Shown: positions 52,390 through 61,233 of the stretch, one piece after another
Layout: every line of letters begins with the position of its first letter
Position numbering within the stretch: the first letter of the stretch is position 1
Source of the DNA: JBAXQQ01 sp037131695
GTDB lineage: Bacteria; Armatimonadota; Hebobacteria; CAIYQO01
Assembly: GCA_964638715.1 (NCBI GenBank)
Contig: CAZWZF010000005.1
Coordinates: 110,234-174,233, forward strand
DNA length: 64,000 nt
Reading direction: 5' to 3'
The notes under the pieces: model-generated
The model's database searches: none
What the model was told of the DNA's origin: nothing
The model's input: the letters and a program-made list of their open reading frames with translations, nothing else
Translations under genes and position numbers: made by a program

Positions 52390-52415
52390 AGAAAAGTGGC
52401 GGCAATTCATAAAAA

Positions 52416-52454
52416 AATCAGTCGGATCGGTAAATTAGTCTAATCCGACTGATT
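52416..52454 (-). terminator. Terminator for the minus-strand membrane gene
   Basis: AATCAGTCGGAT and ATCCGACTGATT form a 12-bp stem. On the minus strand it is followed by TTTTT, and the convergent large gene ends just before it. Confidence 0.8.
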
Positions 52455-52590
52455 AAAATTAAACTGATATTGAAAGATAGATTCCTTAAATTTGTTTGAA
52501 AAGATATCAGATGCGTATTTCTATAGTTGATTTTCTTTCACAAGTAAAAATATCATTTAAATGAAAATGACTCTATAATTCTAATAATAT

Positions 52591-53220
52591 TTATTTTTTT
52601 GCAAAATCCAAAAAACAGTATAAAAGAAAAAAGATAACTATTAAAATTATCATAGTAGTTATTACGATACGTCCTTGTTTTACTTTGGGTAAATGCGTGA
52701 AAGATAGTATAAATTTGAAGGGTTTAGCTACTTTATATTGTTTTTTTATTGGTATATTACTTTCTTTTTCATTTGATTTTTCTTTAATTGTTTGATATGT
52801 ATTCGAGGCATCCTTAATTGCAGCACTTGATATTATCAAGGCAGCACCAATAATAAGTAAAGGCAATCCCCATTGAAATTGAATTGATTTTACAGCTATA
52901 TTTGTAAAACCGCTAAAAAAGTCATCTGTGACATCTGTTTCCATATTTGTCTTTAATCTTGATATCATTATCAAAAAATTGATAAATGAGTAAATTATCA
53001 CACTCATACTACCTAATCCAGTAAACCATAGCCATTTGATTTTTTTTAGTAAAATAAGAATAACTGATACAATAGATAAAATAAGAACAATAATTCCATC
53101 GCCATTCTCATGTTGAAAATAGTTCATGTTTCCAAAAATTGGAAAGCTAATTATTGGGGTAAATACACTTATAAAGAGAATTGTTGAGCCAATTAACCCT
53201 ATTTTTTGCTTCGTTTCCAT
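52591..53220 (-). CDS. Four-helix membrane protein of unknown function
   Basis: A 209-residue AT-rich gene. Hydrophobic segments lie at about 8-30, 40-58, 64-88, 113-135 and 183-205. The loop between the third and fourth is polar (SRLKTNMETDVTDDFFSG). No motif is recognised. It lies alone between two convergent or divergent neighbours and shares its base composition with the other orphan membrane genes at 24096 and 60508. Confidence 0.6.
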   Translation of the reverse strand: METKQKIGLIGSTILFISVFTPIISFPIFGNMNYFQHENGDGIIVLILSIVSVILILLKKIKWLWFTGLGSMSVIIYSFINFLIMISRLKTNMETDVTDDFFSGFTNIAVKSIQFQWGLPLLIIGAALIISSAAIKDASNTYQTIKEKSNEKESNIPIKKQYKVAKPFKFILSFTHLPKVKQGRIVITTMIILIVIFFLLYCFLDFAKK

Positions 53221-53386
53221 CTTAATATTCTTTGCTCCTTAGTTTTAATAATAATTTCTTCATCTTTCCTGCTACTTATTATAGGTAATAAACCTGTGAA
53301 CAAGAATTTAGTGTTAACTTATTATAGAGTTTGTTATGTAAATTTACAACCGGTTTCCTCAATATGCCATTTACAATTTGCCATTC

Positions 53387-53704
53387 TCATCTACTCATCA
53401 CATACCATGCCGCAACCAGCGGGTATTCCTCTGAACTTCTGGTGTGGTGGTCTTCGCCGGCTTCTACTATCACCACGTCGCCGGTTTGTACCGGGTATTC
53501 TACTCCATCAATGGGAATGATACCCTTTCCCTGGATGAAGATGAATACTTCGTCTACTTCATGCACGTGTCGCGCTTCAGGATGGGCGGTTTCGCCGGGT
53601 TTAAAGCAATAGATGCCGCCGCCGGTGATGTTAGCGTCGCCAAGCAGCGCAGGCAGTAGGCGGGTATCGCTGGTTATTAAATCAGATAATTTTAAAAGCT
53701 TCAT
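53387..53704 (-). CDS. Small cupin-domain protein
   Basis: A 105-residue single cupin barrel: the first motif is ETAHPEARHVHEVDEVFIFIQG with two His and Glu metal ligands, and the second is VQTGDVVIVEAGEDHHTRSSE with a further His. It could be a metal-dependent isomerase, dioxygenase or a ligand-binding regulator. The ATG has AAAGGATA upstream. A palindromic repeat lies between it and the next gene. Confidence 0.85.
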   Translation of the reverse strand: MKLLKLSDLITSDTRLLPALLGDANITGGGIYCFKPGETAHPEARHVHEVDEVFIFIQGKGIIPIDGVEYPVQTGDVVIVEAGEDHHTRSSEEYPLVAAWYVMSR

Positions 53705-53740
53705 GATAAATATCCTTTATTTAGAGAATTTTCGTTTTTT

Positions 53741-53803
53741 TGACATGATTAACAAGATAAAACTATTTAATGGCGAAGCCAAAAAATCATGTAAATCATG
53801 TCA
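53741..53803. repeat. Palindromic TGACATGATT element
   Basis: TGACATGATTAACAAGAT and AATCATGTAAATCATGTCA form the arms around a GGCGAAGCC centre. It belongs to the AATCATGTT phrase family. Confidence 0.65.
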
Positions 53804-54922
53804 AAAATTAATTTTAATTACTATTTCACGAATCACCAGCGCTGTCTCGCGCATCTCATCCGCGGTGGTGCCGCGGCCAATGCTTATTCGTATTGCTTCC
53901 GCGCTTTGCGTTGGGGTGTATCCAAGGGCGGTAATGACGTGGGACGCGCCGACGGCTCCGGCGGCACAAGCGGCGCCTGTACTGACGCAGATACCGCGCA
54001 GATCAAGCGCCATCATCAACTTTTCGCCGGTGATGCCTGCTATTGCGAAATTTATATTTCCGGCAAGACGATTTTTCATATCGCCGTGAAACCGTATGCC
54101 TGGTATGTCGGCAATCTCGCGGATGAAACTGTTGCGCATCTTGCGGATTTTGTTTATTTCGACAGCATCCGGTAATATTTTCACTGCTGCCGCGAACCCA
54201 GCGATTGCCGGCAACTGTTCGGTGCCGGCGCGGCGACCGGTTTCCTGCTGCCCGCCATGCAGGTGTGGGGTGATGCGTGTGCCGGATCGCACATACAATG
54301 CGCCGATACCTTTTGGCCCATAAATTTTGTGCGCGGAAATGCTGATTAAATCAACTGGCATCTGCGCAATATCTATTCTTATCTCGCCTGCCGCCTGCAC
54401 CGCGTCGGTGTGAAATAAAACATCTTTTTCCTTGCAAATAGCGGCAATTTCTCCGATGGGTTGAATAGTGCCAATCTCGTTGTTCGCCGCCATCACTGAC
54501 ACCAGAATTGTTTCCGAGGTTATCGCATCTGATATCTGCTGCGGGGAAATCAGCCCATTCTTATCAGGTTTGACGTAGGTAACTTTAAATCCACCACATT
54601 CTAACGCCGCGCAGGTTTCCAGCACTGCGTGGTGTTCAATTGTGGTGGTAACGATATGATTGCCGCGTTTGCGGTTTGCCATAGCGACGCCTTTGATGGC
54701 AAGGTTATCCGATTCGGTGCCGCCGCTGGTGAAGATTATCTCGCTGCTTTTCGCGTTAAAGTATGCCGCCACATCGTCGCGGGCGTTATCTATTATCGCT
54801 CGCGCTTTTCTGCCTTCGGCATGCTGGCTCGATGGATTGCCGTAAATTCCTTCGCAATTGCGCATGACTTCAATAACGCGGGGGTCCAGCGGGGTGGAAG
54901 CGGCGTAATCAAGATAAATCAC
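53801..54922 (-). CDS. Cysteine desulfurase (IscS/NifS family)
   Basis: This PLP enzyme removes sulfur from cysteine as an enzyme-bound persulfide. From GTG 54922 it has 373 residues: IYLDYAASTPLDPRV, GNPSSQHAEGRKAR, TSGGTESDNLAIKG, the PLP Lys in ISAHKIYGPKGIGALYV, and the mobile-loop Cys in CVSTGAACAAGAVGASHV. An AGGGAGA site lies 7 nt upstream of the GTG, which overlaps the mnmA stop by 4 bp (GTGA). The longer frame to 54982 adds only Arg/Gly-rich sequence. Coupling to mnmA suggests it supplies sulfur for tRNA thiolation. Confidence 0.95.
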   Translation of the reverse strand: MIYLDYAASTPLDPRVIEVMRNCEGIYGNPSSQHAEGRKARAIIDNARDDVAAYFNAKSSEIIFTSGGTESDNLAIKGVAMANRKRGNHIVTTTIEHHAVLETCAALECGGFKVTYVKPDKNGLISPQQISDAITSETILVSVMAANNEIGTIQPIGEIAAICKEKDVLFHTDAVQAAGEIRIDIAQMPVDLISISAHKIYGPKGIGALYVRSGTRITPHLHGGQQETGRRAGTEQLPAIAGFAAAVKILPDAVEINKIRKMRNSFIREIADIPGIRFHGDMKNRLAGNINFAIAGITGEKLMMALDLRGICVSTGAACAAGAVGASHVITALGYTPTQSAEAIRISIGRGTTADEMRETALVIREIVIKINF

Positions 54923-56028
54923 CCTATTTCTCCCTGTTGCACTATCGTTCCGCCCACCGCCACATCGTCTCCGTCGTAGCAAACCACTGCCTGACCGGGG
55001 GTTATTGCCCGCTGCGGCTGGTTAAAAATTACCTGCAAACTGCCATCAACCACTTGTGCCATCGCTGGCTGCACTCGCATATTCGACCGTACTTTTGCCG
55101 TCACTTCCCGCGGGGTTTGCCAATATGGCGCATCGTATTTTCCATATACCACGTCATTCGCCAATACAGTTTTTTGCATCAAATCTTCGTTGCCGCCAAT
55201 TACTACCTGGTTATTTTGCACGTCGATACCCACCACATATCGCGGTTCATTTGATTCAATCCCCAGTCTGCGCCGCTGGCCGATGGTATAGTCGGCGGTG
55301 CCGCGATGCTGTCCCAGCGTCATGCCGGTGGTATCTACCATCATTCCTGGGTGAAAAACATCCGGCGCGTATTCCATTAAAAATGCCCGGTAATCGTCAT
55401 CGGGGACAAAACATATCTCCTGGCTGTCCGGCTTTCCCGCCACCCTCATCCCCAACTCCGCCGCCAACTTGCGGGTCTCCGGTTTATTATAGCCGGACAA
55501 CGGGAAAAGCGTGTGCGCCAACTGGTCCTGGCTCATACCGTATAAAACGTAAGTCTGGTCTTTATTCACATCGGTGCCGCGCCGCAAAAAGAAACGTCCC
55601 GACTCGTCATCATAGACGATATGCGCATAATGCCCGGTGGCGATATATTCCGCGCCTAACTCGCGCGCATAATCCAGCAGCAAACCGAACTTTATCCAAC
55701 GGTTGCATTCAATGCAAGGGTTGGGGGTCTCGCCATCACGGTAAGAGTTTATGAACGGGTCAATAACTCTCTTTCGAAACTCATCCTGTACATTCAAAAC
55801 ATAATGCGGAATTCCCAGCTTTGCCGCCACCCGCCGCGCGTCTTCAACCGCCGATAGCGAACAGCACGCCCTATCCCGCTCATCCGGCGTCGGCCAAACC
55901 TGCAGGGTAACCCCGATAACGTCATAACCCTGCCGTACCAGCAAAGCCGCCGCCACCGAACTATCCACCCCGCCAGACATAGCGCAAACCACCCGGATGT
56001 TATTTAAAGTTTCAGTCAAAACAGTCAT
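54919..56028 (-). CDS. mnmA: tRNA 2-thiouridylase MnmA
   Basis: MnmA makes 2-thiouridine at the wobble base of Lys, Glu and Gln tRNAs. The 369 residues include the PP-loop VCAMSGGVDSSVAAALL, TPNPCIECNRWIKFG with the first catalytic Cys, GHYAHI, DQTYVLYGM, and KPDSQEICFVPDDDY with the second catalytic Cys. The C-terminal domain has QHRGTADYTIGQRRRLGI. AAGGAGAAG precedes the ATG and TATAAT lies just upstream. The stop overlaps the desulfurase start, making a two-gene thiolation operon. Confidence 0.96.
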   Translation of the reverse strand: MTVLTETLNNIRVVCAMSGGVDSSVAAALLVRQGYDVIGVTLQVWPTPDERDRACCSLSAVEDARRVAAKLGIPHYVLNVQDEFRKRVIDPFINSYRDGETPNPCIECNRWIKFGLLLDYARELGAEYIATGHYAHIVYDDESGRFFLRRGTDVNKDQTYVLYGMSQDQLAHTLFPLSGYNKPETRKLAAELGMRVAGKPDSQEICFVPDDDYRAFLMEYAPDVFHPGMMVDTTGMTLGQHRGTADYTIGQRRRLGIESNEPRYVVGIDVQNNQVVIGGNEDLMQKTVLANDVVYGKYDAPYWQTPREVTAKVRSNMRVQPAMAQVVDGSLQVIFNQPQRAITPGQAVVCYDGDDVAVGGTIVQQGEIG

Positions 56029-56053
56029 CTTCTCCTTTCACATTATACCCTTT

Positions 56054-56086
56054 AGAAGAGAGAAGAGAGAAGAGAGAAGAGAGAAA
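56054..56086. repeat. Heptanucleotide array (AGAGAAG type)
   Basis: About four AGAGAAG-type units in exact 7-bp register, upstream of mnmA. Confidence 0.88.
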
Positions 56087-56100
56087 TTTTAAAATAAAAC

Positions 56101-56538
56101 CACAGATTGGAATGATTGGGTATGATTAAAATTATTACATTACCTGTTATATTATCAAATAACTTATATTTAAAAACAAAAGATAATCCTATCAATCCAT
56201 CAAGTCCTCTAAATCCGCGGTTCAGACAATGAAGTGTTGCAGATTTTTATTAACAGAGATTGGCAAGATAAGATGTAATTCAGATATCTTGTTAGTTCAA
56301 CTTAGTTTTTTGCCTGAACCACAGATTGGAATGATTGGGTATGATTAAAATTATTACATTACCTGTTATATTATCAAATAACTTATATTTAAAAACAAAA
56401 GATAATCCTATCAATCCATCAAGTCCTCTAAATCCGCGGTTCAGACAATGAAGTGTTGCAGATTTTTATTAACAGAGATTGGCAAGATAAGATGTAATTC
56501 AGATATCTTGTTAGTTCAACTTAGTTTTTTGCCTGAAC
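56101..56538. repeat. Perfect 219-bp tandem duplication
   Basis: Positions 56101-56319 are repeated at 56320-56538 with no difference that I can see. Each copy starts with CACAGATTGGAATGATTGGG and contains an internal inverted arm ending CCGCGGTTCAG. No frame longer than about 30 codons lies inside. The identity points to a recent duplication. Confidence 0.93.
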
Positions 56539-56661
56539 CACAGATTAGAATGATTGGGTATGATTAAAATGATTACTCTTATCTACCAATCAAATAAAGG
56601 GTATTAATTTCACAATTGCGTAAATCATAAAATCATTTTCAATCATTTTAATCTGTGGTTC
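56535..56661. repeat. Palindromic GAACCACAGATT element
   Basis: GAACCACAGATTAGAATGAT at the left end matches, in inverse, ATCATTTTAATCTGTGGTTC at the right end. The arms extend about 40 bp with GATT phrases. The left end is the start of a third copy of the 219-bp unit. Confidence 0.8.
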
Positions 56662-57536
56662 TATTTTTCCACCCCATGCACATCAACCTTCTCTTTCATC
56701 GAGCCGAATCGGTGGGCGTATACCCAGGTGAATTCCGCACCCATCAGGAAGATTTGGGCTGAATAGTAGACCCATACCAACAGCACTACCAGCGAACCGG
56801 CGGCGCCGAAGGCGGATGCGGTGCCGAACTTACCAAGATATACAGTAAGGAAAGATTTTCCGATGGTGAATAACAGTGAAGTTACCATTGCGCCTGTCCA
56901 GACGTCGCGCCAGCCAATTTTAACATGAGGCAGAAATTTGTATATCATGGCAAAAACCACGGTTATTATCACATAGCTGCCAACGAAGTTTATTAATTGA
57001 AATAAATGTCCCTTGTCGCCAAATAGGGTACCCCACCATGCCACAATTGCAGACAGTGCCATTGATATTAAAAGCGACAATAACAGCAAAAATCCCAAGC
57101 CTAATACCATCCCGAATGACAGGATGCGGGAAAGAATCAGGCGGCGGATGGCACCGGCCTTTGGTGGTTTAACATGCCAGATACGGTTTAAAGCGGTTTG
57201 CAATTCAACAAATACTGTAGTCGCGCCAACCAGTAAAGTAATTACACCTACCACGACAGCCATGATATTTTTGCCGTGGTTGCTGGTCGCTTTCAATAAT
57301 CCACGGGCAATCAGCACCCCGGTATCTCCGGTAAGTTCGTGCAATTGGGTCAGCAGATGCCCCTGCGCAGCATCTCTGCCAAAAATCAAACCGACGATTG
57401 CGATAAATATTATTAACAATGGGGCAAGAGAAAATATGGTGTAATATGCCAGAGCAGCACCCATACTGGGAACTTCGTCTTCAATCCACGCCGTCACCGT
57501 CGCTTTTATCAATACCCATAAATCAGTAATTTTCAT
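56661..57536 (-). CDS. YihY/BrkB-family membrane protein
   Basis: A 291-residue protein with six predicted transmembrane helices. Family motifs: EDEVPSMGAALAYYTIFSLAPLL-type opening (about 18-40), a central GATTVFVELQTALNRIW, LPHVKIGWRDVWTGAMVTSLLF, and AFGAAGSLVVLLVWVYYSAQIFLMGAEFTWVYA. Formerly called ribonuclease BN, the family is now considered a transporter-like membrane family of unknown substrate. There is no ribosome site before the ATG. The stop touches the palindromic repeat. Confidence 0.93.
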   Translation of the reverse strand: MKITDLWVLIKATVTAWIEDEVPSMGAALAYYTIFSLAPLLIIFIAIVGLIFGRDAAQGHLLTQLHELTGDTGVLIARGLLKATSNHGKNIMAVVVGVITLLVGATTVFVELQTALNRIWHVKPPKAGAIRRLILSRILSFGMVLGLGFLLLLSLLISMALSAIVAWWGTLFGDKGHLFQLINFVGSYVIITVVFAMIYKFLPHVKIGWRDVWTGAMVTSLLFTIGKSFLTVYLGKFGTASAFGAAGSLVVLLVWVYYSAQIFLMGAEFTWVYAHRFGSMKEKVDVHGVEK

Positions 57537-57595
57537 ATTGAATATATTTAATCATTTTACAGGCGATTAATCAATGAGGTGTTTATTATTTTTTG

Positions 57596-57814
57596 TTACA
57601 CAGATATGCACAGAGGAGACACGGAGATGCACAGAGGAAAAGGGGAGTGAATTAAAAATTAAAAATGTATAATTAAAAATTGATACTGAAATCATATCAA
57701 TATTTGTTAGTATGACTTAATAATAATGAAAATAGAACATTTAGACTTGCAAATAATTTTTAATTTATTAACCTCCGTGATTCTCTGTGTCTTCTCTGTG
57801 CATCTTGTGTCATA
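57596..57814. repeat. Palindromic element with CACAGAG phrases
   Basis: The left arm is TTACACAGATATGCACAGAG then GAGACACGGAG. The complement of the right arm is TTATGACACAAGATGCACAG then AGAAGACACAGAG. The arms span about 40 bp each and are separated by about 130 bp that includes an AATTAAA 7-bp array. The element ends next to the ECF sigma stop codon. Confidence 0.7.
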
Positions 57815-57816
57815 AA

Positions 57817-58392
57817 TTAAATCAAATCTTTCAACAAATCCCGCAATTGCACTCTTGCCCGCGCCAATCTTGATTTCAATGTCCCGGTTGGCGTTTTCAG
57901 AATTACTGCAATCTCTTCCAGCGACATGCCTTCCAGGTGGTGGAGGATGATTACCGTGCGGTGGTCGGGGGATAACTTCATCAGTGCCTGTTGTACGTGT
58001 TGCGACAGGTCGTTGTTTTCGGCAATCTGCTGTGGGCCGGGCAGGTTGTCCGGCATGTCGATTTCTGTGTCGTCATCAGTTGTAGTTAATGAGAAAGTTG
58101 GCCAGATGAAACGGCGCAGTTTGTCGCGCACCATATTCACCGCCAGTTGCATCAACCATGCCTGAAATGCCTGTCCGTCTTTCAGTGAATTCAAGCGTTC
58201 GAATGCCCTGACAAAGATATCCTGTGTCACATCGGCAGCATCATCAGCAGAATTGAGCATTCTATAAACAGTGCGATAAATTTTTTGATGGTAGCGGTCA
58301 TACAGCAAACGAAAAGCCCCGGTATCTCCGCTGTTTATGCGGTCAATAATCCGGGCATCGTCAGCATATTCTGTATGATTATCAACTGTCAT
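57817..58392 (-). CDS. ECF-type RNA polymerase sigma factor
   Basis: A 191-residue ECF sigma factor. Region 2: DTGAFRLLYDRYHQKIYRTVYRMLN and DAADVTQDIFVRAFERL. Region 4: LMKLSPDHRTVIILHHLEGMSLEEIAVILKTPTGTLKSRLARAR. It lies downstream of the anti-sigma and RseB-like genes on the same strand, an inverted gene order. It is separated from them by a 66-bp palindromic repeat, so it may have its own promoter. There is no ribosome site before the ATG. Confidence 0.94.
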   Translation of the reverse strand: MTVDNHTEYADDARIIDRINSGDTGAFRLLYDRYHQKIYRTVYRMLNSADDAADVTQDIFVRAFERLNSLKDGQAFQAWLMQLAVNMVRDKLRRFIWPTFSLTTTDDDTEIDMPDNLPGPQQIAENNDLSQHVQQALMKLSPDHRTVIILHHLEGMSLEEIAVILKTPTGTLKSRLARARVQLRDLLKDLI

Positions 58393-58408
58393 TTATCAAC
58401 TTTTTTAA

Positions 58409-58474
58409 ACATGATTAACATGATTAACAGGATTATATAAATATTTTATCCTGTAAAATCTTATTAATCGATGT
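58409..58474. repeat. Palindromic ACATGATTA/AATCGATGT element
   Basis: ACATGATTAACATGATTAAC then AGGAT has 9-bp phrases. Its inverse partner is ATCCTGTAAAATC then TTATTAATCGATGT. It lies between the RseB-like and sigma genes. Confidence 0.65.
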
Positions 58475-58482
58475 AAAATTAA

Positions 58483-59409
58483 TTACCTTAATGAATCCAG
58501 CATTTTTGTAAAGCTTTTTTTATCGATATCTGTTACGGCGACTATGGTGGTCTTCCCGATCATTCGAGTTTCTATCAACGCCTGATTGCTGGGGGCCATG
58601 TGGCAGCCAGATGCCATGGCGCAATGATGAGTTCCCGACATTTGGAACAGCGTCACTGCTGATATGCCGTCAGAATATGACGTTACCACCATGTTGCGCT
58701 GGTTGCTGTGGCAGCAGTCGCACCAATCCAGGTGTTCCCCGCGCAGTTTCATGCCATTTGGCAGCCAACCGGGATGCAAGGCGTCGCGACCCAGCAAATG
58801 GTGTATTTCATCAGCAGTTGCTGAACGAACCACTGTCGGCATATTTTTATTATTACCCAATCTAACATCTTTATAATTAATTTTGGTAATTTCCATCTTG
58901 CTTATTTCTTTGCCGCGAGTGGTAATCATGCTCAGGATTACTCCGTATTCCCGGTCAATAGTAATTCTTTTTGATATATTATTATTTTTAACCAATACAA
59001 TTATGCCGGGACGTTCTGCGATGGTAGTGTTATTGATTATCAGCGCATTCATACCTGATATATCTTGTGCTGGCATCATATCTACCACACTGTGTTTATC
59101 ACCGATGATAAACCATGCCTTTTTGCCATCGCATCCCATTTTGCATTGTTTGCCGTTATCGCCGGTTACATCCATTTGGTATTTTCCGTTTTTACTCTGG
59201 TTCAATTCGAATTTCGCAGTTTTGCCGTTTAATGTTGTCGTTCCGGTTGCGGTGTAAGTTACCGTTTTACTGGCTTCGTTAGCATATCCTATCCATTGAG
59301 CAGCAGTGCGTCCGTCGACGGTGCGAAGCTTTAATTTCCATATTGTCCAATACAACACTGTGAATGATGCCAGAAGAAATACTAATAACAGGTAAAAAAA
59401 CTTCTTCAT
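58483..59409 (-). CDS. RseB/MucB-like envelope sensor with Cys/His-rich C-terminus
   Basis: A 308-residue protein with one N-terminal membrane anchor (5-24) and a LolA/RseB-like beta domain (about 40-200: VTYTATGTTTLNG, YGVILSMITTRG). The C-terminal part (about 205-308) resembles the RseB C-domain (HPGWLPNGMKL) but carries an unusual concentration of metal-ligand residues: Cys230, 232, 233 and His234 (DWCDCCH), then His261, His262, Cys263, Cys269 and His270. The ATG overlaps the anti-sigma stop (ATGA). It probably controls the neighbouring anti-sigma factor; metal sensing is my inference. Confidence 0.78.
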   Translation of the reverse strand: MKKFFYLLLVFLLASFTVLYWTIWKLKLRTVDGRTAAQWIGYANEASKTVTYTATGTTTLNGKTAKFELNQSKNGKYQMDVTGDNGKQCKMGCDGKKAWFIIGDKHSVVDMMPAQDISGMNALIINNTTIAERPGIIVLVKNNNISKRITIDREYGVILSMITTRGKEISKMEITKINYKDVRLGNNKNMPTVVRSATADEIHHLLGRDALHPGWLPNGMKLRGEHLDWCDCCHSNQRNMVVTSYSDGISAVTLFQMSGTHHCAMASGCHMAPSNQALIETRMIGKTTIVAVTDIDKKSFTKMLDSLR

Positions 59410-59837
59410 TTCATTTCCCCGGAAAATACCAGTGCAGTACCGATGCCGGCGCGGTCGGTCAGCAAATCATTGGCGGTGATTATCTGGTGGGTCGTGATAT
59501 ATGGCGATGCCATCTCATCCGCCTTGGCGATAGTTTCCGGCTGGCTGGGGTGAAATGACAATATGCCGATCATCAGCATTGCCGCGGCGCCGATGGTGGC
59601 AGGTATAACCCACCATCGCATTGGTCGGCGAGTAGTGCGGGCAGCGATTGCCGGCCATAAATCCGGTGCCATTGGCGCGGGCAGGCTTTCCAGCAAATTA
59701 ACGGTTGCTGTCAAAGATTCTGTTACGCGCCGGCACTTTTCACATTCGGATAAATGGTTCGCCGCCGCCTGCATTTCATCCGGCGATAATGCTGACAGTT
59801 GATATTTAGCTATATTTTCTGTCGATAGACATTTCAT
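59406..59837 (-). CDS. Zinc-finger anti-sigma factor
   Basis: A 143-residue single-pass membrane protein. The cytoplasmic N-terminus has the anti-sigma zinc-finger motif His28-x3-Cys32-x2-Cys35 (NHLSECEKC). A transmembrane helix lies at about 75-95 (VIPATIGAAAMLMIGIL). The short periplasmic tail (about 50 residues) would be the contact for the RseB-like protein. The target is presumably the ECF sigma encoded two genes on. It is 11 bp from the upstream HMA-like gene and overlaps the downstream gene, so the three are one operon. Confidence 0.88.
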   Translation of the reverse strand: MKCLSTENIAKYQLSALSPDEMQAAANHLSECEKCRRVTESLTATVNLLESLPAPMAPDLWPAIAARTTRRPMRWWVIPATIGAAAMLMIGILSFHPSQPETIAKADEMASPYITTHQIITANDLLTDRAGIGTALVFSGEMK

Positions 59838-59848
59838 GTCCGTATACC

Positions 59849-60394
59849 TTATTTACTGAATGTTACTATAAAATTGTAAGACGATTTCAGCAATGCGTCT
59901 TTTATCACCCTGGTGGCAACTTTCGCGTCTTTCGCAAAGGTTACTGCCGCAATCTTGCCGGTGTCATCCAGCTTAATCCCGCTGATGCCGCTTACCTTCT
60001 TTAAAACAGTGGGAATCTCGGTAAAGCATCCGCCGCACATTTTCTTCTGCGCTTTGCACATTTCAGCATCAATAAATACCGTTAATGCCGCCGTCGCTTT
60101 GCCATCGGTCTGTATCTTCGCCAATTGTCCATTGATAACCTGCACAAACTGGCTTGCCGGCACTTTGCTTTCATCAATCTTTGCCGTTACCGTGTTTGAC
60201 TTTACAACTACCGCTGTTACACCGGCAATCGCCGATAAACCTTTCTGCAATTTAGCCGGGGTTGTGTCTGCCTTTACGCCTTGCAGCGAAACCGTAACCG
60301 CTGACAATACAACTGGCGTCGGTTTAGCACCGGCAAATGCAGTAACCGCACAGATAAACAGGAGTAAAACAACCCCAAAACCCATATTTTTCAT
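59849..60394 (-). CDS. Secreted HMA-like (heavy-metal-associated) protein
   Basis: From ATG 60394 (AAAGGAG upstream) the protein has 181 residues: a signal peptide ending AFAGA and two ferredoxin-like modules of HMA type (about 30-95 and 103-180). The first lacks Cys. The second has Cys113, Cys120 and Cys123 (MCKAQKKMCGGC), an altered form of the GMxCxxC metal motif, followed by the KKVSGISGIKLDDTG strand typical of HMA domains. It likely binds a soft metal in the periplasm. It is the first gene of the anti-sigma operon. Confidence 0.75.
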   Translation of the reverse strand: MKNMGFGVVLLLFICAVTAFAGAKPTPVVLSAVTVSLQGVKADTTPAKLQKGLSAIAGVTAVVVKSNTVTAKIDESKVPASQFVQVINGQLAKIQTDGKATAALTVFIDAEMCKAQKKMCGGCFTEIPTVLKKVSGISGIKLDDTGKIAAVTFAKDAKVATRVIKDALLKSSYNFIVTFSK

Positions 60395-60507
60395 AAATGT
60401 CTCCTTTAAATTTAACCGCATTTTTTGCGGCTATATTGGTAAGGACGCATGGGGTGTGGTTTGGGTTCCATTAATTATCTGAATCACAATTTTTTGGATT
60501 TTATGAT

Positions 60508-61233
60508 TTACGGATTATTTTTCTTTTTCCAACTTCTTGCAACTGCTTTATATAAAACAACTATTGGCCCGATAAAGATATACTTCAACATGCACACAAA
60601 ACGTTGAAAATGTAATTTTGTATCAATATCTTCATGTTTATGTCGAAACGGAGCATTGTAATTATTGATAATTTTAATAGTTGTGGCATATTTGTTTAAC
60701 TTTTTAATCACCTGGCTTACATCGGCAATAAATGAAGAATCTGGAAAAGCATCGAAATGTTGAGAACTATTCATACTTCGTAAGGAAAACCTGAATAACC
60801 CTACCTGAAAAATCACTCCTGGTTCTAACGAAAACAACTTCCATTTCACAAATTGTACTTCGTTATTTTCTAACTTTAATCTGTTTAAAAGAATATATGA
60901 TATCTCTGAAATATTTACAATCACACTATATTTTGGCATCAATGAAAATATTAACACATCTTTGTAATGATATATTTCTGTAATCCAATGCTCACTCCAA
61001 ATAGTGATTTCCAATCCTATAAAAAGTGTTAACAGAATCATCAAATAAACTCTATAATCCAAATTAAAAACAGGAACAAATAACATTATCACGTAGGCAG
61101 CCAGTGTACAAAATACTAATGAAATTAAAATTAATCCAGAAAAACGAGATAGCCATACCCATTTTCTATCTTGTGAATATATCAACTCTGCATCTGGATA
61201 CAAATCTTTAACTATTTTGTTAATTAATTTCAT
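60508..61233 (-). CDS. Membrane protein of unknown function
   Basis: From ATG 61233 the protein has 241 residues. Two transmembrane helices (about 32-55 and 62-84) are followed by a PH-like or bPH2-type beta region (IWSEHWITEIYHYKDVLIFSL) and a basic C-terminus. No known family is certain. The ATG overlaps the stop of the methyltransferase gene (ATGA), so its translation is coupled. The gene is AT-rich compared with its operon partner. Confidence 0.62.
   Translation of the reverse strand: MKLINKIVKDLYPDAELIYSQDRKWVWLSRFSGLILISLVFCTLAAYVIMLFVPVFNLDYRVYLMILLTLFIGLEITIWSEHWITEIYHYKDVLIFSLMPKYSVIVNISEISYILLNRLKLENNEVQFVKWKLFSLEPGVIFQVGLFRFSLRSMNSSQHFDAFPDSSFIADVSQVIKKLNKYATTIKIINNYNAPFRHKHEDIDTKLHFQRFVCMLKYIFIGPIVVLYKAVARSWKKKNNP

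Noticed and set aside
54923..54982. Arg/Gly-rich extension of the cysteine desulfurase
   Set aside because: It is a read-through of mnmA in another frame. The GTG with AGGGAGA and a 4-bp overlap is the natural start.
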